Positions 15,693 through 28,990 of a stretch of DNA of 64,000 nt are shown in pieces. The position numbers were made by a program, and so were the translations under genes. This DNA comes from Xiphias gladius (lineage: Eukaryota; Chordata; Actinopteri; Istiophoriformes; Xiphiidae), in contig NC_053401.1 of the NCBI RefSeq assembly GCF_016859285.1, forward strand, positions 13,327,661 to 13,391,660, in the 5' to 3' direction. Numbering within the stretch: position 1 is the stretch's first letter; the number at the start of each line of letters is the position of its first letter. The notes beneath the pieces were generated by a model. It did not search any database. It worked only from the letters and a program-made list of their open reading frames with translations, and was not told where the DNA came from.

Positions 15693-18600
15693 ATTTAACA
15701 TACAAGAATGCAAGTGTAGCCTATGTGTGACTACTATAATGTTCTTCTTTTTGGAAAAGGGTAAAGAAAGTTCAGCAAGGCCCTGTGGCCTTTTCACTGT
15801 GGGAACATCCAGCTGCTCCAGCTACATGGAAAACAGATTCTGGTCTTATCATGTCATGTTAGATCATAACATTGACATTGCCAAAAATGTAAATGTAGTG
15901 TGAAAGTTGGTTGTGTGAAAATTTGCATTAAATCTACAGTGTCAACTTAAACATCACCATTACAACAGGATAAACAAATAAAGTCCTTCCACAAGCAGTT
16001 TCATGTGACCCAAGCATCCTCTGCAGTGATTAAAATTAAAGTTAAAATTAAAGACATACAGTTTTGACAGTAATATTTACAGACACTGCATATAACACAT
16101 TTGTCATTATTGGGTATGGAAGATACAGTGGAAGGAGAAAAATTATGAATCCCTATTTAGTTTCATGTAGACACAACTCAACAAAACCACAAAACAATAC
16201 AATCTGATCCGGATATCTTTGTCTGAGTTATGTCTTGCAAAACAACAGATTAAAGCAATTCCACGTCATGTTGTTGTCTTGTCAAACAAGATTCATGTTG
16301 TACTTGTTTGGCTAGGACAGATTCATGTCATGTAGTCGTGATATTCACTGTGCGCGTGTCTTCCTGTCATTAGCTGTATATTTTCCTAAATTGAGGAAAT
16401 CAGAGGAGCAACTCGCCTTCTAACATTGTACATTTAATCCCATAATAGCCTCTCATAGAAACTAAAAATCTTGCTCACGCAATCTGTAATCTGTAAGTAC
16501 AATAAAATAATTTTTTTCCCGCTTTAGGCTTCCATACAGAGCGTGCAACCAGCATTGGAAAAGCCTTCAAATGGAGTTATATTAACCACCTGTTCGTGAT
16601 CCGGAGGCATTAATGGACAAGTGGAAGTCGTGTGTGCTGCCTGCGGTTCAGACATGGTAAAGAAATAGACAGAGAGACGTACACCCCTCTCCTTGGGCAC
16701 ATAAAACAGATACAGGTCCAGGCACGACAGAGAGGGGAGGAGGGGAGGAGGCAGGATGTGTGCGGCATTGAGAGGAGTGAAGTAAAGGCAGAAATATAGA
16801 AAAAAAGCATAGGTTTTTCTTCAGTTGCCTGTTGATTAAAGTTGTTTACCAAACAATACCTCTGTTACACACGTATACTGTACACTGGAGAAGTCTGTCA
16901 GCCTGGTAGAACACTTTAATATCTATATTTAATAAAGAAATAAAAGTAATTTAAAACCTCTAAACAGTAATTAGTATTTTTTTCATCTACTTTATCTCAA
17001 ACCTGTCCAGGTTTGAAACGTTTTTAAACATTTACAACATTTTTCCCACTTCCTTAAACACTGCAGTTCTGTAATATACAATCTAGCCAGTCTTCAAACA
17101 CACTGCAAATCAAAACTTCATCAGCAAAATTCCTAAAAATGAAATTGCAAAATGGAAAAACAGTGAAAACAAGTAATACAAGCTAGAAAGAGATACAGAT
17201 GATGACTGACAGACAGTGATTCAGATGTAGATGTTCAGAATTACTGCATCATTAAGTGTAACCACCTCAATATGTTCCTTATACTTTTCATCCTCCAATC
17301 CCTCCAATCTTCCTCTCATCATGTCTAAAGCCACAGACCCTCAGCACCAGCCGGCTGGCCGGCTCAGTCACCCTGCTCATTTGGAAAGCTTGAGATGACT
17401 TCAGGTAAATGTATTCTGCAAAGATCCACATAAGTGTGGTCAGTGTCTTCCTTTACCTCCTTCTCTGTCCTAGGGGTCATCTGAGAGAGAAGTAATTGAT
17501 TTTTCAAATGTCCAGCTTGAGAATTAAACATCTTGTCCATCTCTTTCTGAATTCCTTATCCTGACTGTGGCACTCAGCCTCACGCACATTTGTTCCTACT
17601 GTGGATATTAATCTTTAAAAAGAGATCACAAATGTATAGTTTCAATTTTATAAAAAGTTCAATAATTCTCTGAAACAGCTGTGCAATGTAGTTTTTAGCA
17701 AACATTACTCAAATAAGTATACATTTGTCAGGGATTAGTTTCAGATGCGGACTAATACACATTTGATGCTCTAATGAGTTTTTACAGTTGCAGGATGGTC
17801 CATATGGAATTGGCAGACTGTTATATTCTCTTCTACATCAGCAAATTCAGCTACAAAGGATTAAGAAACTCTCCCCCCTTCTACATCATGCTTTCTCATC
17901 GTTTTTTATTTGTTTTTTGATCCAAAAAAATCAAAGGCTCTTTGGTGAAACCCTCTGGCACTCCACCCTGTAGGTCAAGGAGCCAGGGATGGGTAAAATA
18001 ACAAATGACAGGCCTTGTCCAAAGTGACTTCCTCACCCCCTCTTTGTCTTTATCTTGAAATTAAAACATTTAAAGAACTAATTTCAAAATCTGGCTTATG
18101 CTTTTTTAATTTTAAAGCAAAAGCTGTAATCCTTTAGTATCTCTTTATTGTTTATGTATTGTAAAAATTTTTCTTTAGGTGTGGCTCTTTTCTTTGTCTG
18201 TTCAGCCTACTGTAACTACCCACTTCTTTCTTATTTTATGTCAAACAATTCACTGTTTTGAACGGAGCATAAGTGTTCTGCAAGGAAAGACCAACCTGAC
18301 CCCTGAAATTTAAATTAGCTACATTGTATAGCTGATATGATACTGGTAAAGGTAGAATACTTGAAGCTTCAAATGATGCACAAAACGAGGAAGAATTCAA
18401 AGAGAAATGTTTTCTTTACCTGATGACCTCACCGCAGCATGGAAGGCATTAGGCCAAGAGGGCATAGATCTGCGTGTCTGGGTGCGTGCGTATGACTGAG
18501 CAGTGTTTGCTCTCGGTTCTTTCTTTAAGCCAAGTTTCGGTGAGATCATTTATCAAATAGGACTCTTGCTTGCTCAGACTATAGGACTCAGACTCATTAA

Positions 18601-21600
18601 GTCTTGTGTTTGGTTTGTTTTTCACTCACTGGACTGTATTCATGAGAGGATGAGTTCACTCACAGTCTTAAGCTGAATGCTGCAGCCTACATCCTGTAGA
18701 CTTATGATTTTCCTGTGTGTTTGCATTTGTGTTTATTTTAGCAGTGTTTCAGCAAACAATTTTAAGGGTCTCTTTTGATTTTTTGCGGTACACCATTTCT
18801 TGTACATTTTTTTTTAATACAACTCAATACAATTCTAAGTGTGGTATACTTTAGGGAGTAACATGATCTATGAGGCCAGATTTGTCTCAATAAAAATGAT
18901 TAATGACTGTCTGATGAATAAGAACAGTCTACAAAGCACAACAGGACACGAAAGGAAAATTATGTTGTGAAGTGTCGACCCTGTGAGTGAGCTAATTTGA
19001 ATTTAAAGATGCAGGGAACAAAGTGCAGTCAAGGACTGTTCACATTAAACTATGGGTGTGCTAGTGCACTTTTGGTATTTTCATGGCTGCAGGCATGCAG
19101 CACAGCTGTGAGTGTAAAAAAAAAATCTATTATCATCATACTAAATTATCAGTGAGTGTGTTAAGGTCTGGCAACAGTCACGTCCAATCATATTGGCTCC
19201 TCTGATCGCCTTTAACAGTAGTGCTGTCCCCACCCTGAAGGTTTAGTAATTGAGGAAAGAATCACAAGGAGCTACTCCTGAGATGACACATACAGTGACG
19301 TGCGTTAAAGTAAATATGCAAATGTGCTGTCAAAATATTTTTATTTTTTTTAACTCACATTTCTGAATATATTGAAAGTACAGGGGTCACCATGTTCTCC
19401 ATAAGTAATGATGCGGCACTTTATTATCTATGCAACAGCCACATTGGCACTTGTAAATAACAATGTCGTAAATTATATTTGATAAATGTTAAAATGCAGT
19501 GTAGTGTATTGCAGGTTGTTTTTTAACATAGTAGTTTGACATTTTGGGATATACACGTTTTTGCTTGTTGTTTGACAATTCCCATAGTTATCCTTTTTAC
19601 AATCCACGAATGTAGATTTTATTTAATAAACTCTTACTGTAAAACAATATGAAATTAGCCAAAGCAGTTATCTGAACAGCCACAGTTCTGCCCCATTACA
19701 TCATGTTGTTCCTCCCACTTTAGTGAGTGCATGGTGAGTCACTGCGCTACCAAAGAAGCACATGAGGAAAAAACCCACAGCACAGAAAAAGTTGCACTTT
19801 GTGCTACACGCAAGCATGAAAATAAACCCTAAATGATTAGTTTTAAAACTTATGTGCCGATAAACATAAGTGTTTATCTTCAGACCTCCCCTGGGGTAAC
19901 ATGCGCGCAGTGCACTTTTCTCAGCTCTCAGCTCAGCTTTGATTACAGTGTAAACATGAATAACTGCACGTTTGTGTAATTTGCACCGTGAACCACCTCA
20001 TCAAAAGACCTGTGCTACAACAGAGTAGGACGAGAATTCACGGGCAGCATTTCCCAAACTAATTTTAGTTTTAAAAAAGCGGCAGACCCCTACATAAGAT
20101 TTTATAGAATTTCCTCTTTTTGTTTACCTACATGCAGAGTGTGGCAGGTGTTGGGCAGCGGTGCAGGCCACCCTGGCTGCAGAATACAGTGTTAAGTGTG
20201 AACTCGCCCTCCCGGGAAAGGCGGCCGCATATTCTTGGAGTTTTTATGAGGCACTGAGCCCATGTGTGTCTGTGTGTGTGTGTGTATGTGTGTGCAACCT
20301 GTCATCAGAGCTGATGAGTGATTGAGTATGTAAGCCTGCTCGCACGCCAAATCTCAAACAAGCCTGCATTTACTCCTGTGTATGTGACACAGTAACTGAG
20401 TAACTCTGGTAGAAACCAAAAAATTCAGCCCTGCTCACACCCTATTAAGCTGCCACGATGCAACCATTGAACTTACCCTACAATCTTTACCATAATGGGA
20501 GTCTTTTTACAGTAATTGGTATGCTGCTGACACTCCATGCACACCATGCAGTAAGCAACCACCATAAGGCGTTTACACACTGACACATAGAGCAAATACA
20601 CTCGAACACATGCGCATCCTACACATACAAACACCAATGTGCACAAACTACGCAATGCCATCCACTAAATAAACCCATGTGTGCTGCTCTTTCCTGTGAC
20701 CTCAGCTGTGAGTTCATTCTTCCCCTCACATATGGAGCCCTGGCACCGTCTTAAGTCTCGGCTGCTGCCCTGCTACTATCAGCACATTTTTAATTGCCTG
20801 GCTTTAGAATATAACAGCCTCTCTGATGAAAGCACGCTTGTTTATTTTTATATGCAACCATAAAGGCCCAGATAGTCTGGACCGTATAAGGTATATATAT
20901 GATGTTTTTCTCCCAAGCACTTTTATTTTTAGCTGTGTGCAAACAAAGTGTAGGTTCGAGTAACCAAGGAGCTTTCTTGCCCTTGGATATGCTGCTATTA
21001 TGGAAAGGAAAATCTTTGATGATCTTTGTTTAGTGGCAAACCTGACCTGTGATCATAGATGCGATTTCAGTTGACTGAGGTAGCAAAAAAAAAAAAAGGT
21101 TAATGACCTCTCACTGTCTGATGCTACTGGATTTTCGAGTTTTCATTTTGGTTTGAATAAACAGAATACACCACAATATTGTGAATATTACCATAGAAGC
21201 AGAGCCGAGTGAGACAAATGGGATGAGACAAATGAACGCCTCAGTCTCACAGTATCCCAGAATCGCGGACATGAAATAGTAAGAAATTCAAAAATTGAGG
21301 AAAAATTATGTGCAAAGAATAAGAGAAGCTAGCAAATAATGAAGAAAGAATTTATTGTCAGCGATATGACAATACAGGATGAAAAATCAAGCGAGATGTA
21401 AGGTAGACCTGCCTTAAAGAGAGGTTTTGTAAGAGTGTTTCCAAATTCAGTTCCTGGTTGGATAATAGCCTATAAGCTTTTGACAGCCTGAAACCATACT
21501 CCTCTCATCACATGTCATCAGAATAACCAACTGAACTACACCCTCCTTATTACTAAAACAACCACCCCATCACACCAGCCCTGCAGAGTTTTAAGCAGAC

Positions 21601-23999
21601 GAGTCTCATTAGTGTGGTTAAAGTTGTAAAGGCAGGACCTCACCCTATTAATTGCTGATCTTTATGTGTCTCATAATGGAACTCAACAAGCTGCCAAATG
21701 GCATTACAGAAGAATCTGACTGTTCTTTCTGGCACAACTAGATAAACCTGCACCCCAATACACTGTGTGGTACAGTGCTGAGTAATGTGAAAAACAGAGC
21801 GACCAGAGCTGATGCAAGTTTGGCCGTTGTTATATACAAACAGTGACTATTCGTATATGAACAGGAGAGAATGAGAGATATACCTCTGTTGCACACAAGT
21901 TGTTTAATGTTATGAGTAAAAGACAATAGCCTGATACAGTAGACAAAGAATTTAAGTTAGACATTTCTACTTGTTGTCCTAGGTTATGCCACCATATTTG
22001 TGTTCCAGCTTTCATTGCTGCAGAGTACAATGTCAAGCACCTCCTGTTTGCGGGTAGTGCTGCAACCCTATCGCCAGACGAGAACACTGATAGTGGATGT
22101 TTCTCCTAAACCCAGGAATACATTCATTGACAGCTTCTTTTGATGATCAGTGTCAATGTTTTCAAAATTCCTTACAATATTAGTGCATGGCAACAATAGT
22201 ATGATCAAGGTTAGGGAATGATCTTATGGCACACTGCCTTCTGCACTGACCTTCAGCATTGGCATAGGACATAAATCCTGCATTGCAGATTTGTCTAATA
22301 TGCACAGAATTTCTATACTGGGCTGAATAGCCAATAGCCTGATAATTAATTCTAGTTGCATATTACTATTTATTTTCCTATTTTTTGCCATCATCATGAC
22401 TGATTGTACTCAAACTTTCAATGCTGTCAAGCTTTATGCTCCTCATGTTTGTAGGTGGCACAGCTTTCCAATAGCTATTAGGAAGGTATATGTCTCCAAC
22501 ACGTCAACACATCTGGCTGAAAAATTAGTGGAAAGGAGAGCACTTTTTCAACTTTTTTTTAACTTTTGAAGACACTTTTGGTTTTCCTGATGTTATGGTG
22601 ATGGATGTTAGCTGACCAGATATCATGATATACACTAGCTAGCTTGTTGCTCCTAGCGCAAGTTTCAGTGGTGAGAACCACACAGAAATCAACCTTGTCT
22701 ACTGATATCTGGTTAGATGGCCAATGAGTTAAGTCCTTTTTTATAAATGAAACCTGTTCATAGCTATTTGCATCCAAGAAATGTGGACACGAGGGAGAGG
22801 GTGTGTTACATCAGCTGACGGCCTTCAAAAGGGATGGCCTATAAAAATGAAAAAATAGCTGTTGCACCTTTCCAACAGTGAAGTTGCTTCATAAATTAAA
22901 CCACACCCAGGAGTAGTTTCTTGTCTGTCATGTTGGTCCTGTCACTTGACAAGAGTTTTTGCTTTATTTCCTTTGATACTCATCCCTTTCCCTCCCTGTC
23001 AAGATATCAGAAGACTTCATCTAGGAAAGTCCCAAGGCCCAGCCAAAAAAAAAAAAAATCATCTTCAACTTTCTCTTCTATTAGTCTTCATACTAAAATA
23101 GTATCTCAGTGTGTGTACTTGTTGGGTTGTACATGAATTTTTGCAATTTTGTGGTCATTAAGCATTTTAAAAGACATGGTCCCACCTGTGGGACACGTTG
23201 GCCTTGGTAGCACTACTTTATTTGTGTTTTGGTCTATACCAGACTCTTCACACAACCTTGACAAATTTGACATTGTCTGAAAGCTAGAAGTGTCTTGATT
23301 CTATCTGTGCAAAGCATTTTAGGATCCCCATATCACTACAACAGTTGCCTACACAGAACTGGCTCAGACTTGTGACTATGGCTCCAAAGTTTTGTTTTCT
23401 AAACAAAAGGTGCTACCACAGGCCTGATATTCCCTTTTTTATGCCAAAAAGGCCATTTACATTTCTACCATGTTTGTGCATCCTTAACGTTGGTTCAGTA
23501 TCTTTTATTCTCATTCTAACTTTTTGGTTGTAATCATGCTAAGCGGTCACACAACAGTAGTTATCAACTTGGTAAGTCAACCCAGGTTTTTCGGAGCAAT
23601 TAAAAAATAAATATAAAACCATAATTCAAATCTGTAGGAAGATTTACTTTTCATATCTTATAAGTAGAAGAAGTACAAGACTTTAGAGCTTCAATCAGTT
23701 TCTGTTGTAGGGTGATATCGGTATACAAAAACACAGTGAAATGTCTTTGACATTGCTTGCAGCCAGCATGAAAAAAATAAAATGAAGAAAACAGGAGGGG
23801 GCCCTCCTACTCAGTGGTACATGCTTGCTGAGAAGCTGGCCCCCTGCAATAATAAGGGTCACCCCTTAATGGAAGGGGTTGTCTCATCAGACTCTGGTGG
23901 AAGTGACAGCTCCCACCAGGCTACATTTGTACAGGATATGTGTCAATAAGTCAACATTAAACTACTGAGTTGCTAATAAAACACAATTGTATAATATAC
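15693..23999. other. long intergenic stretch, no gene seen
   Basis: About 8.3 kb without a recognisable exon, RNA gene or intact element. It holds a short (GT)n at about 20270-20293, poly-A at 21088-21099 and 23046-23057, and a segment at 20690-20870 that is compositionally more complex. Short open frames show no family resemblance. Confidence 0.4.
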
Positions 24000-24028
24000 G
24001 AATTATTGTTGGAGTAAGTATCATGTAT

Positions 24029-24244
24029 TTATTTTCTCCGACATGTCGCACTGGCAACATACGGCTCAAGAAGCTGACCCGGATAAGTAGTTCCCTCCGT
24101 TGACAATCGATATCTCTCGTATGAAAAATCATCAGGGAAAGCCAAAGGTGCTTGCCGGTCTCTGAACACTATTGCCCTCCTAAGAGACCCTCTCACAAGC
24201 CATGTACCGAGCTCTATGGGATCTTCTACGAATGGTGATGCCAC
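24029..24244 (-). pseudogene. Harbinger/HARBI1-like transposase fragment
   Basis: A 71-codon frame from ATG at 24244 ends at a stop at 24029. It begins MASPFVEDP, has LRRAIVFRDR, PLAFPDDFSYERYRLS, and ends with LLEPYV. These are the N-terminal motifs of PIF/Harbinger-type (HARBI1-related) transposases found in many copies in fish genomes. The family proteins are about 350-400 residues long. Here the DDE nuclease domain is absent, so this is a broken remnant. Flanking sequence from about 23950 to 24480 may belong to the same relict element. Confidence 0.7.
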
Positions 24245-24639
24245 TTTCCAAGTTAATTGATCGGTCAGTCGGCGGTGCTTTTATACACGTTGATCTATTA
24301 TCTCAAATATAATTTGCTCCAGAACTGGTTAGGTGTACAGCATATATTACCATGGCGATGTAACCACCTAAGAAGTAAACCACCATCGTAACCCTGAAAA
24401 CCCAAAGTTAAACCTGAAGTTACCTCACTAACCACAAATCTTGCTTCGTAGTACAGGCCTCAGGGTTATGACTGGAAACAAAAGGGTTGATGAAAAGAAA
24501 CCTTTTTATTTTGGGTACATTATTTCAGGCTTGTGCACAAAAATGGTGGTGTCTGGTAACAGGTTAGGACGCAGCTTTATTCCCTCTTGATACAGTATAA
24601 ATGACATATAACCCTTACTTTGTATGCAGCACAATTAAA

Positions 24640-24898
24640 GAGTGAACACAGTAGAGTGCAGACCTCCACGAAGGCAGACGTAAATGAACATCAACCAGAC
24701 TTCAAAGGAAAAAATTCAAAATCATGGTAAGTCATCTGGATCTGCCCCGAAATTGGTTCTTTCCTGGGCCATGCCCCATCCCTCCTCCAAGTTGGGTGCA
24801 AATCGGTTTACTGTTTTTTCTGTAATCCTTGTGACAAACAAACAGAAACAAACAAACAAACAGATGCAAGTGATAACATAACCTCCTTGATGTAGGTA
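24640..24898 (-). repeat. dispersed fish repeat, opposite-orientation copy
   Basis: Read on the minus strand it has AAGGAGGTTATGTTATCACT, a run of GTTTGTTT units, a block ending CCGATTTGCACCCAACTT, then GGGGCAGATCC. This is the same order as the repeat at 6811-6997, and the 5' and central blocks match best. Plus-strand open frames here are repeat artefacts. Confidence 0.65.
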
Positions 24899-26596
24899 AT
24901 TAATGTCACAGCAATGTTTTTTTTTTTTTTTTTTTTTGAGCAGACAGTCGTGTGTATAAACAAGTATATTTTCAAACAACTTGGTTGATAAGCATCCAAA
25001 ACGAAGTATCGGTAATGTTTGTTAACTCTGAAAGGGAAAGTCACTTGGCAACAGCATCTGAATTATAACAATCAGAGATACATGGTAAGAACTCATCCAG
25101 GTTGTTGCTGTTACGCTGCACTAGGCCAAGAACTGTAGCCAAAGGGTAATGTGAGCAAAGTTCACCCAGGTCTTGTTTCTAGCTTGTTGAATGCAAACGC
25201 TTCATGTTCTGAGATAACCTTTGACCCCCATCTTGCAATGCATGTGTTTAAAAGTACAGTATACACACTACAGTATGTCCCCTGTTCAACTTCTTATGCT
25301 GTCAACATGCAATAAAAGATGAAGTTGTGTTCATAAATGGTAAAGGCTTGTATAACCAGCTGAATCTCAACACAAATTCCATTAGCAAAAACAGAACTGG
25401 GAAGAGTCATACCATTAGAAATTAGATCATGTAACCTTTCCAGAGGATTGTCAGAGGGTGTATTAAATCAGCTAATGGACAGCTATCACACCTTTTTTAC
25501 ACAGAAAACCAGCCAGGCAATTTTTCTAGTTTCTAGTCTGTACCACTGTACCTGTCATTTGACAAGATTAGTGCTCCTTTCATTTCATTTGGTAACATCC
25601 ACAAGTCATTTGTGGACAGGTTTTTTTGCCCAAGTAAAATAACAGTAACAATCCGGATATAAGTGTTGACATTGATTTGGCTGAAAATATGAAAATTCAA
25701 ATCTGTGCTGCTTCTATGACAAATAATCCAACTGGAGACATAGAAGAAAGAGCCTTGTGAACTTAGTGTTACGCAGTTGCAGCTTTGACATCCTGCACCA
25801 CACATGACCGTGTTTTTATCATAGAATCGGAAATAAATTGTCTCCTGAGTGCACAAAACAAATTAAGCCATGACAGCTTGAGTTTAACTATTCCTTTTAC
25901 AGTTAGAAAAAGTGTAGTCTTCATGTCCTGATAGGCTGGAGTTTGTGGCTTCACCATGATATATAAAAACTATAAAATTAAAACTAGGGGTAAAACTGAC
26001 TCATTAACACCTATAAGTGTGTAGTACACTGTGGCAGGGTCAGAGAATTGCACTCCTTTATGTGATTTCACTGGCCACTGTGGAAAAAGAGTGTTTGTTG
26101 AAATGTCTATTTTTTCCTCAGTATTTTTGTCCTTGTGTCCTGTCTAAAATATCTACATATATATGGCAAAAAATAATGGGGCATAGTGAGAAATTGAGTC
26201 ATGGTGTGAAGGGAACTGTGCCTCAAAATGCTTACTTTTTGCGAGCATTTATGTCCTCATGGCATGTACATAAAAATACATACAGACACACACTCTGCTC
26301 AGGAAATTTCTCCTGTTTGATTCCTCTAATGTTGTAAGACTAGACTATGAGATGAGTGATTTATGAGATTCATGATTGGAAACAAGTTTGTTTTCCCAGT
26401 CTCCACCAATCCTATAGACATACTGTGTGGAGTAGTAGCTACTCCAGGTATCCTGTGTCATCAAAGATAAATGTAAACCACAAATTAGAGACGTAGCTGA
26501 GGAAGGGTCTACCAACTGAATGACACTCAATTTGCATAATCACACTAAACTCTCAGTCTCCTGTTGTCTTGACAAATAAAACTGGACTTCATAACC
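24899..26596. other. intergenic, no gene seen
   Basis: Begins with a poly-T run (about 24918-24938). The rest is AT-rich with no recognisable exon. Confidence 0.45.
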
Positions 26597-26650
26597 AGAG
26601 AGAGAGAGAGAGAGAGAGTGCGAGAGAGAGACAGAGAAAAAGAGGGCGGA
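26597..26650 (+). repeat. (AG)n microsatellite, imperfect
   Basis: AG units with two interruptions. The downstream segment 26690-26945 is of normal complexity and gene-free. Confidence 0.9.
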
Positions 26651-27419
26651 GAACGGTGTGCAACATGAGGAGCGCTCCCTATACTTAGTGAACTTCTGGC
26701 GTTTTAATGGGCCTGACGTAGTTCCATGCTGTGGTCTGAGGTCTCTTCACCAGCATCTATTTTCCCTCCGAAACTAAGAGTTGGAAAAAAGCACAGAGCA
26801 TTTAACCAGGCTAAAAATGTATCTGATGGCAACCACCATTGGCTGAAAATAGCCCTTGAAGGGTATTATTATCATTAATGAGGGATAAATTTGTCGGCTG
26901 ACTTACCCTGGAGTCAGTAGCACTTAAAATTATTCTGGAGTTTGCCCTTTTTTTGGCCGATTTGGCAAACCTTAGCTATCAAGTCCGTCTGACGAATGGA
27001 TGGTCTCCTGCTGATTTATACTCATAAAGTCTTCCCCTGTAGAGCAGAACAGATCTTGCTGAGTAAAGACCAACTATAGCTCTTTTTAGCCGACACAGAA
27101 TGAGAGTTTCAGTGTGTTGCTTTAATGAATATCCTTGCTGTTTCGAATGTTTTAGCCTATTAACTTCAAATCACCTATACCTCACATTGTTGCTGATTGT
27201 TTTCCATTGCAAACATTATATATCTTTTATGTTTTGACATTATGGTTTCCAGGCTACCTTTGTTTTCTTTTTATACCATTTCACTATGAAGGACTTTTTT
27301 GTTGGTTTGTTTAAGGAAAATGTCATCTCAGATACGACTGAAAGTATTGTGGGTCTTTCCTCCTATCATAAACAAGCATGTACCTTTTAGCAAAACCAAG
27401 AGTCTTCAGCCATGTTAAT

Positions 27420-28005
27420 GGCTCTGTGTGGCTGGATATGGGCACAGCAAATGCTAACATGCTCACATTGACAATGCTAACGTGCTTCTAATATTTAGTA
27501 GGTTTATCTTGTTCACTACCTTAGTTTTGCATGGTAGCTTTCTGACACTTGTCTAATAGCTGTCGAGAAAATTAACCTCCAATCCACAAATGTCAACCTC
27601 ATGCTGGGACTACAGGAAAAGCCAGTTGCTCAACAAAATCCTTAGGACACATTGTCTGGGAACCACGGAAGTCTACACCAAATTTAGAGCCATTCCATCT
27701 TGTAGATGGTTTTCATTGGTAAAGTGAAAACTTTGACTTGCTGATGGTACCAGATGAAAAGTCAGATTCATCCTCTAGGGACCATTGACATCTGTACCAA
27801 ATTTAATTGCAACTGATCTAATAATTTTTTAAACATTTCACTGGAACCATAAAATATCAACCTCTTGGTGCCACTAGAGGCAGAATTTAGAATTCATCCT
27901 CTGGAGACCATGACTGTCTGTGCAAAATTTCATGGCAATCCGTTCAATAGTTGTTGAAGTATTTCAGTCTGACCATCATTGCCATTCATAGGGCCATTCT
28001 ACTAA
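27420..28005 (+). repeat. dispersed fish repeat with internal near-duplicate units
   Basis: Contains AAATGCTAACATGCTCACAT, then three successive degenerate units built on 'gattcatcctctagggacca' and ACCAAATTTAATTGCAACTG or AAAATTTCATGGCAATCCGT, and ends with ATAGTTGTTGAAGTATTTCAG and CATTGCCATTCATAGGGCCA. This is a very widespread fish interspersed repeat that I recognise by its phrase order; I do not know its formal name. The units also recur in reverse orientation at 42389-42482. Confidence 0.7.
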
Positions 28006-28726
28006 CATATTCTAAAACATTTGCAATAAAAAATAGACTCTCTGGTTTTCTCCTGACTTGGCAGTACTCTTTCAGGAGAGGAATACTGCCTGGGTGGTGA
28101 CCACACAGAGGATCCATCCCACTGGTTAGCATTTAGGCGTTTGAAGAACAAATGCACAACTGCAGCCAAAGCTGCCAAGTCAGGATACGTATTGAACTTA
28201 CTCACATGTTCCCCTTTGAGACCTGGTCAAAATGTGGAAAGCAGTCAAATTTAATAAAAAATATATCCACTATCCCTTTACCTCCAAGTAATCTAACTGC
28301 AATTTTGCATAGTTCACAGGAATACTTGTTTTCAACATTCTGCTGCTACCACATGGACTCCTCCTGCAAATAGCAATTACATTATGTGGAAAGTAGCTCT
28401 TTTGGCACTTCTATATAAAGGTGGATGTAGAATTGACCTTAAAATGTTTTAATTTTGCCTGCCTCTCCCATATTAGCTGTTTTAAATTATTTAGCTACTG
28501 TTCTAGACCATAATAATAATGATATTAATAATAATAAGAAGAAGAATCATAACATTGATCAAAAATCTGACAGTTACAGTTGATTCTTCTTTCCTTTTAC
28601 AAAGATTATCCTTTGTTAGTTTCACAAGTGACTGTAACCGGTTCAAGAGGTGTTTATCAGACAGAAATCATGTGTAGGGTAGGGACAGCTAATCTGAAGT
28701 CATTTTGATGAGACAGACAGTCTATT

Positions 28727-28990
28727 CTGTATATTGGACTGTTCATCAGTTATATAAATAATGCGGCTTGTTCCACATGTGACTGTCAATTTCATCTTTA
28801 TGCAGATGATACTGTTTTTCACTGTGCTGCTTCTATTTAAATAGCCATTTAGAAATTACAACTCAACTTTGACCCATTGTGAGATACAAATGTGAAATTC
28901 AAGTAGGTAAGGCAAATAAAGTACATGCTGTTCTCAAGATCTAGAGATATAGCAATTTGTATATCTACACTGTGACTGCTTTTGATATCG
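28727..28990 (+). pseudogene. LINE reverse transcriptase fragment
   Basis: One plus-strand frame reads LFISYINN, then CQFHLYADDTVFHCAAS, LQLNFD and IKYMLFSRSRD. These correspond in order to the palm region of non-LTR retrotransposon reverse transcriptase, including the YADD active-site box at 28799-28810. Several in-frame stops interrupt it, and neither the endonuclease nor the rest of the polymerase is present. It is a short dead fragment of a Rex1/L2-type LINE, probably 5'-truncated and decayed. Confidence 0.7.

Noticed and set aside
20940..21000. tRNA B-box-like AGGTTCGAGTAACC
   Set aside because: No A-box at the right distance and no cloverleaf.
28052..28180. CTGACTTGGCAG and CTGCCAAGTCAG inverted pair
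   Set aside because: Only 12 bases, about 100 bases apart, with no further arm similarity; likely chance or repeat residue.
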